64,000 nt of DNA, taken from Meghimatium bilineatum (lineage: Eukaryota; Mollusca; Gastropoda; Stylommatophora; Philomycidae). Under the pieces are notes generated by a model. It was not told the DNA's origin, did no database searches, and saw only the letters and a program-made list of their open reading frames with translations. This document shows, piece after piece, positions 10,641 through 21,009 of this stretch; the first letter of the stretch is position 1; each line of letters opens with the position of its first letter. Made by a program: the position numbers and the translations under genes. Where the stretch lies: positions 44,001,531 through 44,065,530 of the forward strand of contig CM067317.1 in the NCBI GenBank assembly GCA_034231615.1, written 5' to 3'.

Positions 10641-10840
10641 ACCAAGGAAGAAGAAATACACTTTACATCTTCCAACTGGTCTAACTCCTGGATTGAATTC
10701 AAAATACTATCACAGTCCATTAAACTACCACTAGACACTGTGACCACGATGGCAAGTTTATCTGCCTTTTCATCTATCTCCCCCCACCCCACATCCTATC
10801 CTCCACGGTAAAAAATTAGGTAAATACCTTCAGCATACAC

Positions 10841-11465
10841 GTTATCAACTACTCCAACCTCCAGCGTCCATAGACGTCACCAACTACTCCAACCTCCAGC
10901 GTCCGTAGACGTCACCAACTACTCCAACCTCCAGCGTCCGTAGACGTCACCAACTACTCCAACCTCCAGCGTCCGTAGACGTCACCAACTACTCCAACCT
11001 CCAGCGTCCGTAGACGTCACCAACTACTCCAACCTCCAGCGTCCGTAGACGTCACCAACTACTCCAACCTCCAGCGTCCGTAGACGTCACCAACTACTCC
11101 AACCTCCAGCGTCCGTAGACGTCACCAACTACTCCAACCTCCAGCGTCCGTAGACGTCACCAACTACTCCAACCTCCAGCGTCCGTAGACGTCACCAACT
11201 ACTCCAACCTCCAGCGTCCGTAGACGTCACCAACTACTCCAACCTCCAGCGTCCGTAGACGTCACCAACTACTCCAACCTCCAGCGTCCGTAGACGTCAC
11301 CAACTACTCCAACCTCCAGCGTCCGTAGACGTCACCAACTACTCCAACCTCCAGCGTCCGTAGACGTCACCAACTACTCCAACCTCCAGCGTCCGTAGAC
11401 GTCACCAACTACTCCAACCTCCAGCGTCCGTAGACGTCACCAACTACTCCAACCTCCAGCGTCTG
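10841..11465 (+). repeat. 35-bp minisatellite, about 18 near-identical copies
   Basis: The unit begins gtcaccaactactccaacct and continues ccagcgtccgtagac. From about 10870 onwards the copies appear identical, in contrast to the neighbouring 40-bp array. Each unit holds three CpG sites and the palindrome gacgtc, one base from a cAMP-response-element core. Near-perfect identity implies recent expansion or efficient homogenisation. Confidence 0.95.
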
Positions 11466-12066
11466 ATGCGGTAAATATCTCGACTAATTTTTCGAAGAAT
11501 ACTTATAGAATCAATTAGGAAATAGATACATGTAACACTCTTAAACTACAGCCATATCATTGCCCTGGTCACCCCCCAGCACCATCATCCCGTCGTCATA
11601 CTACTAGTAGTTGCAAAGAAAGTAAAGCGGATTCGTACATATGCGGAAGGCAAACACAGAGATAAAGAGAAGTGACCAGAAAGTTGAAGCTTATTATTGT
11701 GAGCAAGCCTAACATTACGTTACTGCGTCATGATATGTTTATTGGGGATTTCCCTAACGAAGGGGTTAAGCCGTGACCGTCAGCAGATATAGAAGACCTA
11801 ACTGATAAACATAAACAGGCATTCATTCGGTACGTTGTTGATTATTGTCACGTTTTCCATTGACTACTATTTGTATATTTAGAGAAGCCTTGGCATTGTT
11901 TAGCATGCGATTCCAAGTATATAACTAGTAGCCAACGAAAAACATGGGAATAATCAAGAAAAATAACGAACGAAGGCCTCATAATTATGTTATAAGACTT
12001 GTAGTATTTTGTCGATTGCAACTGTTAAGTCGTTCGTATTGTGGTGAAGAGGCGAGACCGTCGACG
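11466..12066. other. no recognisable gene
   Basis: AT-rich interval. Part of 11740-11990 loosely resembles the interior of the MITE that follows, suggesting a decayed relative, but the ends are not clear. Confidence 0.4.
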
Positions 12067-12264
12067 GTAAAGATTTCTGTACAGAAAGTAAACAAGACAT
12101 CATTCGTTACTTTTTAAAAATTATTGTCGTGCTTTTCCGTTGGTAACTATTTAAATACTTGGAGTCGAATGCCAAGAAAAGACAAGGCCGACCAACGAAA
12201 TACATGGAAATAATTAAAAATAAGCATTCTAGGTCACGTTCATTTTCTGTACACAGGTCTTTAC
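12067..12264. mobile_element. MITE with about 27-bp terminal inverted repeats
   Basis: The left end gtaaagatttctgtacagaa and the right end, read on the other strand as gtaaagacctgtgtacagaa, form an imperfect terminal inverted repeat of about 27 bp. The 198-bp interior is AT-rich and non-coding. A second copy lies at 24937-25129, and a right end alone at 38256-38294. The superfamily is not evident from the ends. Confidence 0.65.
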
Positions 12265-12369
12265 GGAACCCAGTCATACAAGATGTCGGGTGTTCGATTC
12301 CAGCTTACAAAGTCGTATTTATATAGTGGATTGTTTTCTGATATCCAAGAGAATTATTGCTTAAAGCTA

Positions 12370-12500
12370 AATATTTACGTATATGAGTGGTACTCTCGAC
12401 AGGCGAAGTGTCGTTTCGTTGAGAGGGACGGAACACGTATGGGCTAACCTGAGTACAAAGAAAGAAATCGTGTACGTCAATTTGAGCCCATTCTACATCT
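12370..12500 (+). repeat. interspersed repeat shared with 34795-34905
   Basis: A block starting atgagtggtactct recurs at about 34797 with the same order of sub-motifs: a caggc segment, ttcgttg, a gtgta/gggctaacc segment and gagtacaa. The family is unidentified, and the copies are too diverged to define ends. Confidence 0.4.
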
Positions 12501-12554
12501 TGATCATATTCAAGGGCATATGCAGTCAACTAATCATTTTTAGGCTGTGGAGAT

Positions 12555-12620
12555 TTTCTACTGCTATTACTATTACTACTACTACTTCTACTACTACTAC
12601 TACTACTTCTACTACTACTT

Positions 12621-12656
<36 letters not shown>

Positions 12657-12800
12657 ATATTGCTGCTGCTACTACTACTACCACAATTACTACTATTACT
12701 ACTACTAGTACTACTATTACTACTGCTACTACTACTACTTCTACTACTACGAATACTACAAAAACTACTACTACTATTACTACTAATATTAATACTACTT

Positions 12801-12837
<37 letters not shown>

Positions 12838-13125
12838 CACTACCACCATTGCTACTATTACTATGACTACTACTATTATCACTACTACTACTGCTATTAT
12901 TGCTGCTGCTGCTACTACTACTATTGCTACAATTACTCCTATTACTACTACTACTACTAGTACTACTATTACTACTACTATAAATACTACTTCTATTACT
13001 ACTACTACCACTACCACCGTTACTACTACTACTATTACTACCACCACCATTACTACTACTTCTACTACTACCACTACCACTATTAACACTACTACTACTA
13101 CTACTATTACTGCTGCTACTCTGTA
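12555..13125 (+). repeat. ACT trinucleotide tract, about 570 bp
   Basis: An imperfect (ACT)n microsatellite with interspersed att, gct, ttct and acc variants. Because of the triplet period, long frames on both strands encode runs of Thr/Ser/Ile or Val. These have no gene structure and are artefacts of composition. Confidence 0.95.
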
Positions 13126-13139
13126 CATTTTTCTATAAA

Positions 13140-13234
13140 AATATTGAGAACTAGAATGACTTGGAGCTGTTTCTCTTTAAAAAATAAAAATTATAAAAAA
13201 ACAACAGGTCCAAGTCATTCTAGTTGTCAATATT
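13140..13234. repeat. 26-bp inverted repeat forming a hairpin
   Basis: The arm at 13140-13165 and the reverse complement of 13209-13234 match at 25 of 26 positions (core ctagaatgacttgga). They are separated by a 43-bp AT-rich loop in which further short pairing (ctgtt with aacag) is possible. It could be a very small MITE or an extruding palindrome. It directly abuts the ACT tract. Confidence 0.75.
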
Positions 13235-13410
13235 TGTATGGTTTTGATTGTTATTTGTTTCTTGAAAAAGGTCCCGGTTGGACCACAACGTAAAAAATTA
13301 TTCTTGTTCTATGTTTTATTGTTAGTTATTTTTTTTTTACTATTGATAATTAGGTATTTAGTAACCTTTCTTATTTATAAATACTTAAAAATTTATAATT
13401 ACCTTACTTA
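13235..13410. other. AT-rich spacer
   Basis: A 62-residue hydrophobic frame (13238-13426) is AT-rich, has no motif and runs into the SINE, so it is probably accidental. Confidence 0.4.
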
Positions 13411-13669
13411 TAAGGGAGCCGCGTAGAGAAGTAGTTGACGCACTGGGTTCATTCTCCAGTTGAGGCGGAAATGTTTTTCAGATCGCAACAACTCCCAGGT
13501 CGACCCAGCCTTAAATAGGTACCGAATTAATCCGGGAAGTAAAGACTGCGAGGGAGAGGAGATGGCTACCACCCTCATTTGCAGAGCCTCTGATATGTGA
13601 GATCGCTAACATCTCACACCCCTACGGCATTATTAAATGCTATGGGTTACTTTACCTTTTTTTTTTTTA
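13411..13669 (+). mobile_element. tRNA-derived SINE
   Basis: The head reads gggagccgcgtagagaagta and then ggttcattctcc at 13446-13457. These resemble a polymerase III A box (around 13424-13438) and B box, with tRNA-like spacing but little arm pairing. About 200 bp of unrelated body follow, ending in gggttactttacc and a T run. A tRNA-like head plus a non-tRNA body is the usual SINE design. Only this copy was found in the window. The body resembles SINE tails I associate with molluscs, from memory only. Confidence 0.6.
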
Positions 13670-13829
13670 CTACCTTAGTTAGCATTTCCTACTTATTCGT
13701 TTGGTTACTGCGGCACTCTTCATTCTGTCGGACATTCTCCGATATTTTGTTTATTTACACCTAACAACCATCTGGAAATCAAAAACAATACCAAACATAC
13801 CAATATTAAACATAACAAACTACAACTGT

Positions 13830-14510
13830 TGAACTCCATTGTCATATTAGTGTTGACCTATGGTTGCGAAAGTTGAAAAATGACAACGGCACTGGAGAAG
13901 AAATTGAATACATTTGAAAATAAATGTCTTAGAAGACTTACATATTGGTTGGAAAGAATTCAAGTCAAACATGCAAGTAGGAGAAGACGCCATACCTAGC
14001 AATATGTTTCTACAACAATAAGAAAAAAAAGTGTTTACTTATATCGAACATGTACATAGAACGATACAAGCATATAACCAAATGAGATCATGGTACAAAG
14101 CCAGAGAAATACCACGGAAAAGATGGATAGAAATCGTCAGGGACATCCTGAACATACACGGTCATAACACAGCCGAAGTCACACATCTGGCTTTAGAACG
14201 CAAGCTCGAGCTCCAATCACCCCTACGCTTAACGTCAAGAGTGGATCACAAGCCACCTGGGGAAAGACAATAGACGTAGAATGAATGAAAACAGACTCCC
14301 ACTACAAGCATTAAAATTGGTAACAGTTGGCAAAAGAAAAAGAGGATAACAAAGAGAGACTCTTCGCAGAACAAACATCAAAGCGGGTATGACTTTTGTC
14401 TCAACAACGTAAAAGAATTACACACAGTAGCATCACATCGCTCGAACTGGAAAGCTCTTGTTTCTGCCCTATTTACCGAGTTCGGCGCTGAAGGAGCATA
14501 GATTCACTGA
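13830..14510 (+). pseudogene. family D LINE C-terminus with a nested LINE fragment
   Basis: 13840-13950 reads LTYGCESWKMTTALEKK then ENKCLRRLTY, the post-RT region. The related minus-strand copy at 58120-58620 continues directly into a segment that here resumes at about 14263: GRK/RG and ETLRRT near 14360, then LNNVKELHTVASHR, and a terminal SALFTEFGAEGA before a stop at about 14502. Between them, 14034-14262 is extra sequence with its own LINE-like C-terminus (PRKRWIEIVRDILN), apparently a short LINE inserted into the first. Stops and frameshifts show decay. Confidence 0.65.
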
Positions 14511-16085
14511 AGACCACCATACATACACGCTCGGGAGAAGGCAAGTTTTTCTCCTATTTAATCATGTGCACAGATACAGACAGCGTCACTTACCTTGACT
14601 GAGATGTCTCTGATCATTGGCTAACTTGTGCATACTTTGATTTCCCAACCAATAAATATCGTGACAAAAGTTGCTTCATTTAAGATGAATTATGTTGCTT
14701 GGAATCGACGCCCACGATTATAGTTGGGAGACTTCTCGTAAGTAGTCGATTATACGTATAAACTAAATATTTAGTTTTATTTGAAAATGGGCAGAAATAT
14801 TATGTTATATATTTTATGGGCATTGGCCAACTTGAGATCGTTACAACTGATTTTGACACCTGAACGATATCCAAATGGACTTAAATTTAAAAATTCTAGA
14901 CAAAACAAGTTGAAAATACAACTCACTACACTAGGTACTGTGTCTGTCACGTTATCATCCGTCAAGACATTAGTTAATGGGGGATTGGGGTCCAAAGCCC
15001 CTTCCCCTTAGCAAATCTGAACATGACTTTTAGTGCCGGGAACACGCTTGTACCGATGTTTTGATCGGTAAAAACCCCTTACTTAGCGATTTTTTCACGA
15101 AAAGGTCTTCAATTACCCGTTCAAAAAGTGAAATTCACACACGAAAACGGACGACTGACAAAATAAACAATTTTTAAGGTAAACACCCTCCTTATGGCAA
15201 CGATATCTACGGCCCTGATTCTTGTGTTGATTTTTATTTGAGCAGGTAGTTTTTGTGTTTTCTGTTGTTGTTTTTTAAATCCCTTACAAACTGATTAGCA
15301 GAAAGGCATTTAAAGAATATTTCAGAGGAAAAACAGTGGGGATGCATCGTATTTCTGCGCATCACAGCAGAACTAAAATTAGATGAATATTTCAGAAGAA
15401 AAAAGTGGGGGTTACGACGTATCTCTGCGTATCCCCAGAAAAAAGTACCACAACTACCACTACTACTACTACTACTACCACCTCTACCAATACTGCAACT
15501 GCTACGAGCATTCACGAGCATGCATGCAATATTTATGTTCAGTAAATTTTCGTTGCTTTCTAAAGAAGGATAATTAGTAAAACTTAAAATAAAACTATAA
15601 TGTAACGTAGTCGCACGTCAACTGACACGCTTATTTTCTTCTCAGCTTCAACAAAGCAATCAAAAATATGTGTTCATAAAATCCATAACAAATAAGGAAC
15701 GCATCTGAAATCTTCTGGCAAACTGGCAAGCCGCATGTGATCTCGGATTTTCAGAAATTGTTATTGATTATGCTGGTCGCTGTACATGCCAGGTTTCTTC
15801 TCATTTATAATCCATACAATAGAAACGTGAATGAGTTTGGTCGTCTTACACAAGTGCCGTGTCGTCTTATATGAATACCTGATCAGATGACAGATCTGTC
15901 GGGTAACAGCTGTTTGTGGTTCCATAACATATATTCAAGGGAATACAGACACATGATTATTTTGTTTTATGCATGTAGGGAACAGTTGTGACACAGGCCT
16001 ATCTCAATTAAAAAAATATGAAGACAAACTGTAAACTATACTTAGTTAAAAGAACGAACTAGGCAATGAATGCACTCAGTTCTCA
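14511..16085. other. no recognisable gene
   Basis: Mostly unique AT-rich sequence. A block near 14985-15130 (cccttcccctta, then a ttcacgaaaaggtcttcaa segment) resembles blocks near 33960-34075 and 56310-56560, pointing to an undescribed interspersed repeat. A small tac trinucleotide tract lies at 15453-15480. Confidence 0.4.
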
Positions 16086-16490
16086 GTTAATATTCTGGCA
16101 ATCAGGTTATGATGAACAAACAACGTGACAATCAGGTTATGATAAACAAACAGCGTGGCAATCAGGTTGTGATAAACAAACAACGTGACAATCAGCTTAT
16201 GCTTAACTAAACAACATGGCATCAGGTTATGATAAACAAATAACGTGGCAATCAGGTTATGATAAGCAAACGACGTGGCAATCAGGTTATGATAAACAAA
16301 CAACGTGGCAATCAGGTTATGATAAACAAACAACGTGGCAATCAGGTTATGATAAACAAACAACGTGACAATCAGGTTATGATAAAAAACAACGTGGCAA
16401 TCAGGTTATGCTTAACTAAACAATGTGGCAAGCAGGTTAAACTAAATACACGATGATGAAACCAGGCTACGCTAAATAAACAACATGACA
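16086..16490 (+). repeat. 30-bp minisatellite, about 13 copies
   Basis: The unit is aacgtggcaatcaggttatg plus ataaacaaac. Copies carry substitutions and occasional one-base losses. A 10-residue periodic frame on the minus strand (FVYHNLIATL type) is a by-product of the 30-bp period. Confidence 0.9.
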
Positions 16491-16645
16491 ATCAGGTTAC
16501 GCTCAAACAATGTGACAATTAGGTTACACCCAAACAAAGTGACAATCAGGTTACGCTCAAACAAAGTGACAATTAGGTTACACCCAAACAAAGTGACAAT
16601 CAGGTTACGCTCAAACAAAGTGACAATCAGGTTGTACTTAACTAA
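16491..16645 (+). repeat. 27-bp minisatellite derived from the 30-bp unit
   Basis: The unit gtgacaatcaggttacgctc plus aaacaaa clearly descends from the preceding 30-bp repeat by a 3-bp loss and substitutions. About 5.5 copies alternate between tacgctc and tacaccc forms, that is, a two-unit higher-order repeat. Degenerate traces continue to about 16825. Confidence 0.85.
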
Positions 16646-16829
16646 AGAATTTGGTAATTATGATGCGCAAAAGTACATAATTGGACAATCAAGCCTTACT
16701 TCACTAAATAATCTGGAAATCAAGTTACGTCAAATAACCAAATACATAACCTGCAAATCAAGTTTGTTAAACGAAATAATATATCAAGCCGGTTAGGCTA
16801 AAGAACAATATAGCAATCAGGTTCAATCC

Positions 16830-17020
16830 ATCATGTGTCATGCTGAGTGACGTAGTCGAGCACACTTCTCCACAACTGTCTGTCTCTTGTGTTGTTAATA
16901 AGTTCAGTTGGTGACTTCCATTTGTGCCACAGTGACAACACATCTGTTGTTTCCATTCTCATGATGTAGTCAAATCACCTGCTTTGCTGTCTTTGGATAT
17001 AGTCTTGACTGGAGATGACT
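16830..17020 (-). pseudogene. family C LINE 3' end
   Basis: The reverse strand aligns with the minus-strand fragments at 26510-26640 and 59580-59760, with shared words such as cttctccacaact and tgttgttaataa. In the better-kept copies this is the LINE C-terminal tail, including SPTK and RELWR-type residues. Only the last part of the element is present, and no intact frame remains. Confidence 0.55.
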
Positions 17021-17024
17021 GTCT

Positions 17025-17285
17025 GTAATAACAGTCTAATCTCTTAACCCAAACTAAACAATCAGGTATCTTTGCACCAGTCTAATCGCTTAATCCAAAC
17101 TAAACAATCACGTATATTCACTTCACACCAGTGTTATCTCTTAATCTAAACTAAACAATCACGTATATTCACTTCACACCAGTGTTATCTCTTAATCTAA
17201 ACTAAACAATCACGTATATTCACTTCACACCAGTGTAATCGCTTAATCCAAACTGAACAAACACGTATCTTCACACCAGTGTGTA
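17025..17285 (+). repeat. 51-bp minisatellite, about 5 copies
   Basis: The unit includes ttcacttcacaccagtgtta and tctcttaatctaaactaaac, then aatcacgtata. Two central copies are nearly identical; the outer ones are shortened or diverged. Confidence 0.85.
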
Positions 17286-17289
17286 CATG

Positions 17290-17557
17290 CGTTGGCGATG
17301 TCTCAAAGGGTGCAAAGAATAGTGACATTGTTATCTTCCAGGACATAAGAAGAGAATAAGGAGATTTGGGAGATAGGGATGGCTGACACGTTCTATATAG
17401 GGTCAAAATGACGCAAAAGCCATACTCAAGTCGGATGTATCAGACCAAAAAACGCAAACATCGCAGCTAAGCTGTAAATCGATACACGCATCATTCCGTT
17501 CTCAGGAATATGTCCTGGTACTTAGCAGGAGTTTGAGAAGGAACGACGAAGAAGAAG
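17290..17557 (+). mobile_element. S1 short interspersed repeat
   Basis: One of about eleven copies of a roughly 260-bp repeat. Its order is: a gcaaagaatag block, a gaggcgactaaggag-like block, a ggctga-ca block, aagtcggatgtatcag, a cgcagcta-gctgtaaa block, a cattccgttctc block, and gagtttgaga before a GAAGAAGAAG tail. No coding frame is conserved, so it behaves as a SINE-like or LINE-tail repeat. Confidence 0.7.
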
Positions 17558-17659
17558 GCACAAACTAAATATTTTTATTTCTTCACTTGGTTAAACCACT
17601 TGTATTATGTCGTCAATTTATTCAAGTGCAATTTTTTCAGAAGTCATTGGTGATGATCA

Positions 17660-17897
17660 CTAAAACAACTACGCGTATTAATACTCTCAAACAACTACGC
17701 GTATTAATACTCTCAAACAACTACGCGCATTAATACTCTCAAACAACTACGCGCATTAATACTCTCAAACAACTACGCGCAGTAATACTCTCAAACAACC
17801 ACGCGTATTAATACTCTCAAACAACTACGCGTATTAATACTCTCAAACAACTACGCGTATTAATACTCTCAAACAACTACGCGTAATAATACTCTCA
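17660..17897 (+). repeat. 27-bp minisatellite, about 9 copies
   Basis: The unit is aacaactacgcgtattaata plus ctctcaa. Copies differ at one or two positions (gcgtatta, gcgcatta or gcgcagta). The sequence differs from the other 27-bp array. Confidence 0.92.
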
Positions 17898-18644
17898 ACA
17901 TGCAGCGTGTTGCTCTGTTTGAGAATGTTTAGTTTAGTGCAGGTATGATGTTCGTCTTCCCACACATGACATATCCTTATGTACTCAGATCATCAGATCA
18001 TTATGTACTTCAGTAAATCTCTCAAGGTGTAACGGCTGATGGTTCCTATTCTGTTCTGGTTGAGTATTCTTTTTGGAAATTTTCTTGAAGTGTTCTTTCC
18101 GTGCTCCGCCCGATCCTTACTCCCAACTCATGTAAAAAAAAATGTAGAAAACCCTAGTACATTTAAGTCAATACTCAATTCCTTCAAGTCTTTAACCTTA
18201 TCACTTACATTACAATTTACAACACATATATTTGTACACATAAGATCGTATGTACGAAAAAAACAATTGCCCGATTTGAAACAAAGTACCCAATTTGTTC
18301 ATTTTACTTTATTTGCTTGTAACAACAGATTGATAAGAATAACAGTACCTAAATGTGAGCTAGACATAATATCGTCTAGAGAAAGACCAAAGAACGCCTT
18401 CTGTTACTGTTTTCAAAGAGTCTGCGGTCTATACTTTTCTTAGTGAAGAAATCTGCCAGAAACCAGGGTTGCCAGTTTTAAATTCTCATTAAATGCCAAA
18501 CTATTAGAAAGAAAGTCGTACAAAAAAACCAAATACAATTGAACGCATTTTCTTACTTGAAATAGGAGCAAACAATAGCAACCCGATTACCTGTCAAACA
18601 TATCATTAGAGTCGATTGTGGTTTTGATGCAATGTTAGCAATCC
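17898..18644. other. no recognisable gene
   Basis: A 134-residue open frame at 18039-18443 has a hydrophobic start but no motif I recognise, AT-rich codons and no neighbouring exon signal. I treat it as probably accidental. Confidence 0.4.
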
Positions 18645-18808
18645 CATCCAATATAGTGTCAGAGTAACCAAGATTTCATTCTGAAGTCGGATGTGTCAGG
18701 CCGAAAAGGGCAGATAAGCTGTAAACCATGACACAACGCATTTCGCTTTCCGGGATACTTCCTGCGGATTTGCAAAAGTTTAAGAACGTGCGAAGAAGAA
18801 GAAGAATG
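18645..18808 (+). mobile_element. S1 repeat, 3' half
   Basis: Contains gaagtcggatgtgtcaggcc, the ctgtaaaccatgacacaacg block and the gaagaagaagaag tail. The 5' half is missing. Confidence 0.7.
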
Positions 18809-18904
18809 AAGTCATTACGACAATTTGCAACATTACTGCTTATACTTGACCACTGCTGTGTACAACTAGCAATATGGTCCTCATGACTGATCATTGTCAA
18901 TCAA

Positions 18905-19312
18905 AAAATGTGTTACATGGAGAACTACTTGTTCCGGACAGGCTGGGGACAGAAGACACGTTTGAAAAACACATATTTAAGGCATCACTGACTCACTTCA
19001 ACAGAGACACAAAAATCATGGGAGAGTTTTCCACAAGGTAAATCCGACTAGCGTCGCAGAATCAATAGTGGTGCAGCAGCTGCAGAGAATCTTAGACTCG
19101 AAACTGCGCAACAAAATCGATGCTAGAAGAAATGCAAGAGCTGGTCAATATCCTACAGACTCTTTCTACACATTTTTAGAGTTCGGTAGAAAATTACATA
19201 GCAGTCACTTGGACACTGCCGGACACAGCATGCACATCATCAACTTCTTCATCATCATCATCCCAATAGAGCTGTATCGTCGTCTTGGACTACGTCAGAT
19301 GAACAACATAAT
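18905..19312 (+). pseudogene. family B LINE 3' end, truncated
   Basis: Broken frames follow the C-terminus of the LINE at 4101-7310: GELLVPDRLG, a GQKTRLKNT segment matching GGQKKRFKDT, and AAAENLRLETAQQNR matching ALAAEEFRQETARQKR. The 3' region ends with cgtcttggactacgtcagat, then gaacaacataatag, like the gacgaac-plus-repeat terminus of family B. The zinc finger is not intact. It is a 5'-truncated, decayed insertion that runs straight into the 26-bp minisatellite. Confidence 0.6.
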
Positions 19313-19604
19313 AGTGCAATAGAACTCTATCAAAACATATGCTAATAGAACCCAATCAAAACATATGCTAATGAGATCTATCAAAACATATGCTAATAAA
19401 ACACAATCAAAACATATGCTAATAGAGCTCTATCAAAACATATGCTAATATAACTCTATCAAGACATATGCCAATAGAACACAATCGAGACATATGCTAA
19501 TAGAACTCTATCAAAACATATGCTACTAGAGCTCTATCAAAACATATGCTAATAGAGTTCTATCAAAACATATGGTAATATAACTCTATCAAGACGTATG
19601 CTTC
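19313..19604 (+). repeat. 26-bp minisatellite, first block
   Basis: About 11 copies of aatagaactctatcaaaaca plus tatgct, with acaatc/tctatc and aca/acg variants. The array resumes at 19862 after a LINE insertion. Confidence 0.92.
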
Positions 19605-19861
19605 TTCTTCTTTCGTTCACTTGAAACATGTCTATAACTGTAATTCTGTTTCATTAATAAAACTCACTGTCTTTTGTGGTTCATACAGTGGCCCATAGAG
19701 CTTTGATTCCAATGTTGTTTTCTCTCACCAATATATCTGCCTCAGGGTGTCATACTCAGAACAATCTTGAAGTATATGGTTGGTACTCTGTTCTGCCTGC
19801 CCACATGTAAGCATGGCCACGTTGCCAATCTTGAACTTTGTTTACATGTGACTGCGGAGTA
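19605..19861 (-). mobile_element. family A LINE 3' end inside the 26-bp array
   Basis: The reverse complement matches the end of LINE A: the cysteine-rich tail (around the segment equivalent to HILQ-CSE), the stop, and the terminal acatgtttcaagtgaacgaa with a GAAGAAGAAG tail. It is about 257 bp long and 5'-truncated. It splits the minisatellite cleanly, with array units on both sides, so the insertion is younger than the array. Confidence 0.85.
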
Positions 19862-20027
19862 TGTAATAGAACTATATCAAGACGTATTCTAATAGAACAC
19901 TATCAAGACATATGTTAATAGAACACAATCAAGACATATACTAATAGAACTCTATCAAGACATATGTTAATAGAACACAATCAAGACATATACTAATAGA
20001 ACTCTATCAAGACGTATGCCAATAGAT
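19862..20027 (+). repeat. 26-bp minisatellite, second block
   Basis: About 6 further copies of the unit seen at 19313-19604, here mostly with tcaagacata in place of tcaaaacata. Alternating acaatc and tctatc copies suggest a two-unit sub-repeat. Confidence 0.9.
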
Positions 20028-20039
20028 TCTGGATTAGAA

Positions 20040-20470
20040 ACTAGCATCACAGCACGCGGGACACTCCCATAAGTGCTCCGCACTCCTTTCCAGCAGCAAT
20101 CCCAGTGTATATAGACTCAGAGTCGCGGTCAGGTGTTGATTACACGAACTTCGGGTCTTTCCACACAAAAAATACTATCCCTCACCTCTAGACACTCCTA
20201 TTTCTGATATTCTTTGTATTTTTACGTTTTCAGACTTTTTACTCTCATCTTCATTTTGCAATGAATTAATGACTGCAATAATCAAGTTTGCTTTATCTAT
20301 TCGCAGCAATGTGCCATCTATCTCAACATTGCCTGTCAATAAGTCGGCTTTCTCGTTTACTCTGACACCAGCATGACCTGTGCAGTATATCCATGTAATA
20401 CTCTGGACAGTTGAATTATTCAATAACTCAAGCCACTCTTTTCTCAGCATGCATTCTTTTCTATCTTGCG
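20040..20470 (-). pseudogene. retroelement RNase H fragment (family F)
   Basis: The 91-residue minus-strand frame (20175-20450) reads LRKEWLELLNNSTVQSITWI, then YCTGHAGVRVNEKADLL and GNVEIDGTLL. The W-I-Y-C-x-GHAGV-x-NEKAD block is the C-terminal RNase H motif with its catalytic aspartate; RNase H would remove RNA from the RNA:DNA hybrid. A close relative lies on the plus strand at 36130-36600. The 3' flank down to 20040 also matches between the two copies. No reverse transcriptase is attached, so both are 5'-truncated insertions. Confidence 0.7.
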
Positions 20471-21009
20471 CAGCATGCTTTGATAGTATGTGAATATTAC
20501 CGTGTGTGTTGATGTATTATCAACTAATTTTTTGTGCTGCTGTAAATCACTCAATCGCCATACTCATGCTCGAAATGACAGTGGAGTATGCAGAAGATTT
20601 CTCAACCAACTTCACGCCGTTTCTGCAGGCAACAAAATCTCAACCGCTTGTATTTGTATATCTGTTGACTGATCTGTCTGTGTATATAATTATGTCTTGT
20701 GGTTTCGAGTTAGCTGGGTGAACTCATGCACTGTAACCTGGTCCCTGTCATCAATCCATTTCCACACGCTTTATCTAGTTGTATGATTACGTTAGTCAGT
20801 GATTTTTTTCTCAGTGTCTACCTCCACCTATTCACTGCCCTTTCCTAATGCTTATAGAATACTACCACGACATGCTAATTGGAGTTCTAGTGTGTATATC
20901 ATATTGAACCGATTTATTTCTACCCGTGGACTGTAAACACATAAAAGATAAAAATAAAAAACTGAAGCTTTTATTTAAATAGTACATCAATAGTTATTTT
21001 CGCCCGTGT
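20471..21009. other. no recognisable gene
   Basis: AT-rich sequence with short frames of 60-71 residues and no motif. Confidence 0.4.

Noticed and set aside
10841-11465. Regular direct repeats as a CRISPR array
   Set aside because: Units are contiguous with no unique spacers, there are no cas-like genes, and the surroundings are clearly animal transposon DNA.
12383-13138. 251-residue Thr/Ser/Ile-rich frame (and a 200-residue Val-rich frame on the other strand)
   Set aside because: Both come from the ACT trinucleotide tract; no start context, domain or splice structure supports a gene.
16076-16363. 95-residue minus-strand frame with a 10-residue repeat
   Set aside because: It only reflects the 30-bp minisatellite; there is no conserved flank or domain.
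18039-18443. 134-residue open frame as a host exon
   Set aside because: No recognisable domain, AT-driven codon use and no neighbouring exons; could be chance in AT-rich DNA.
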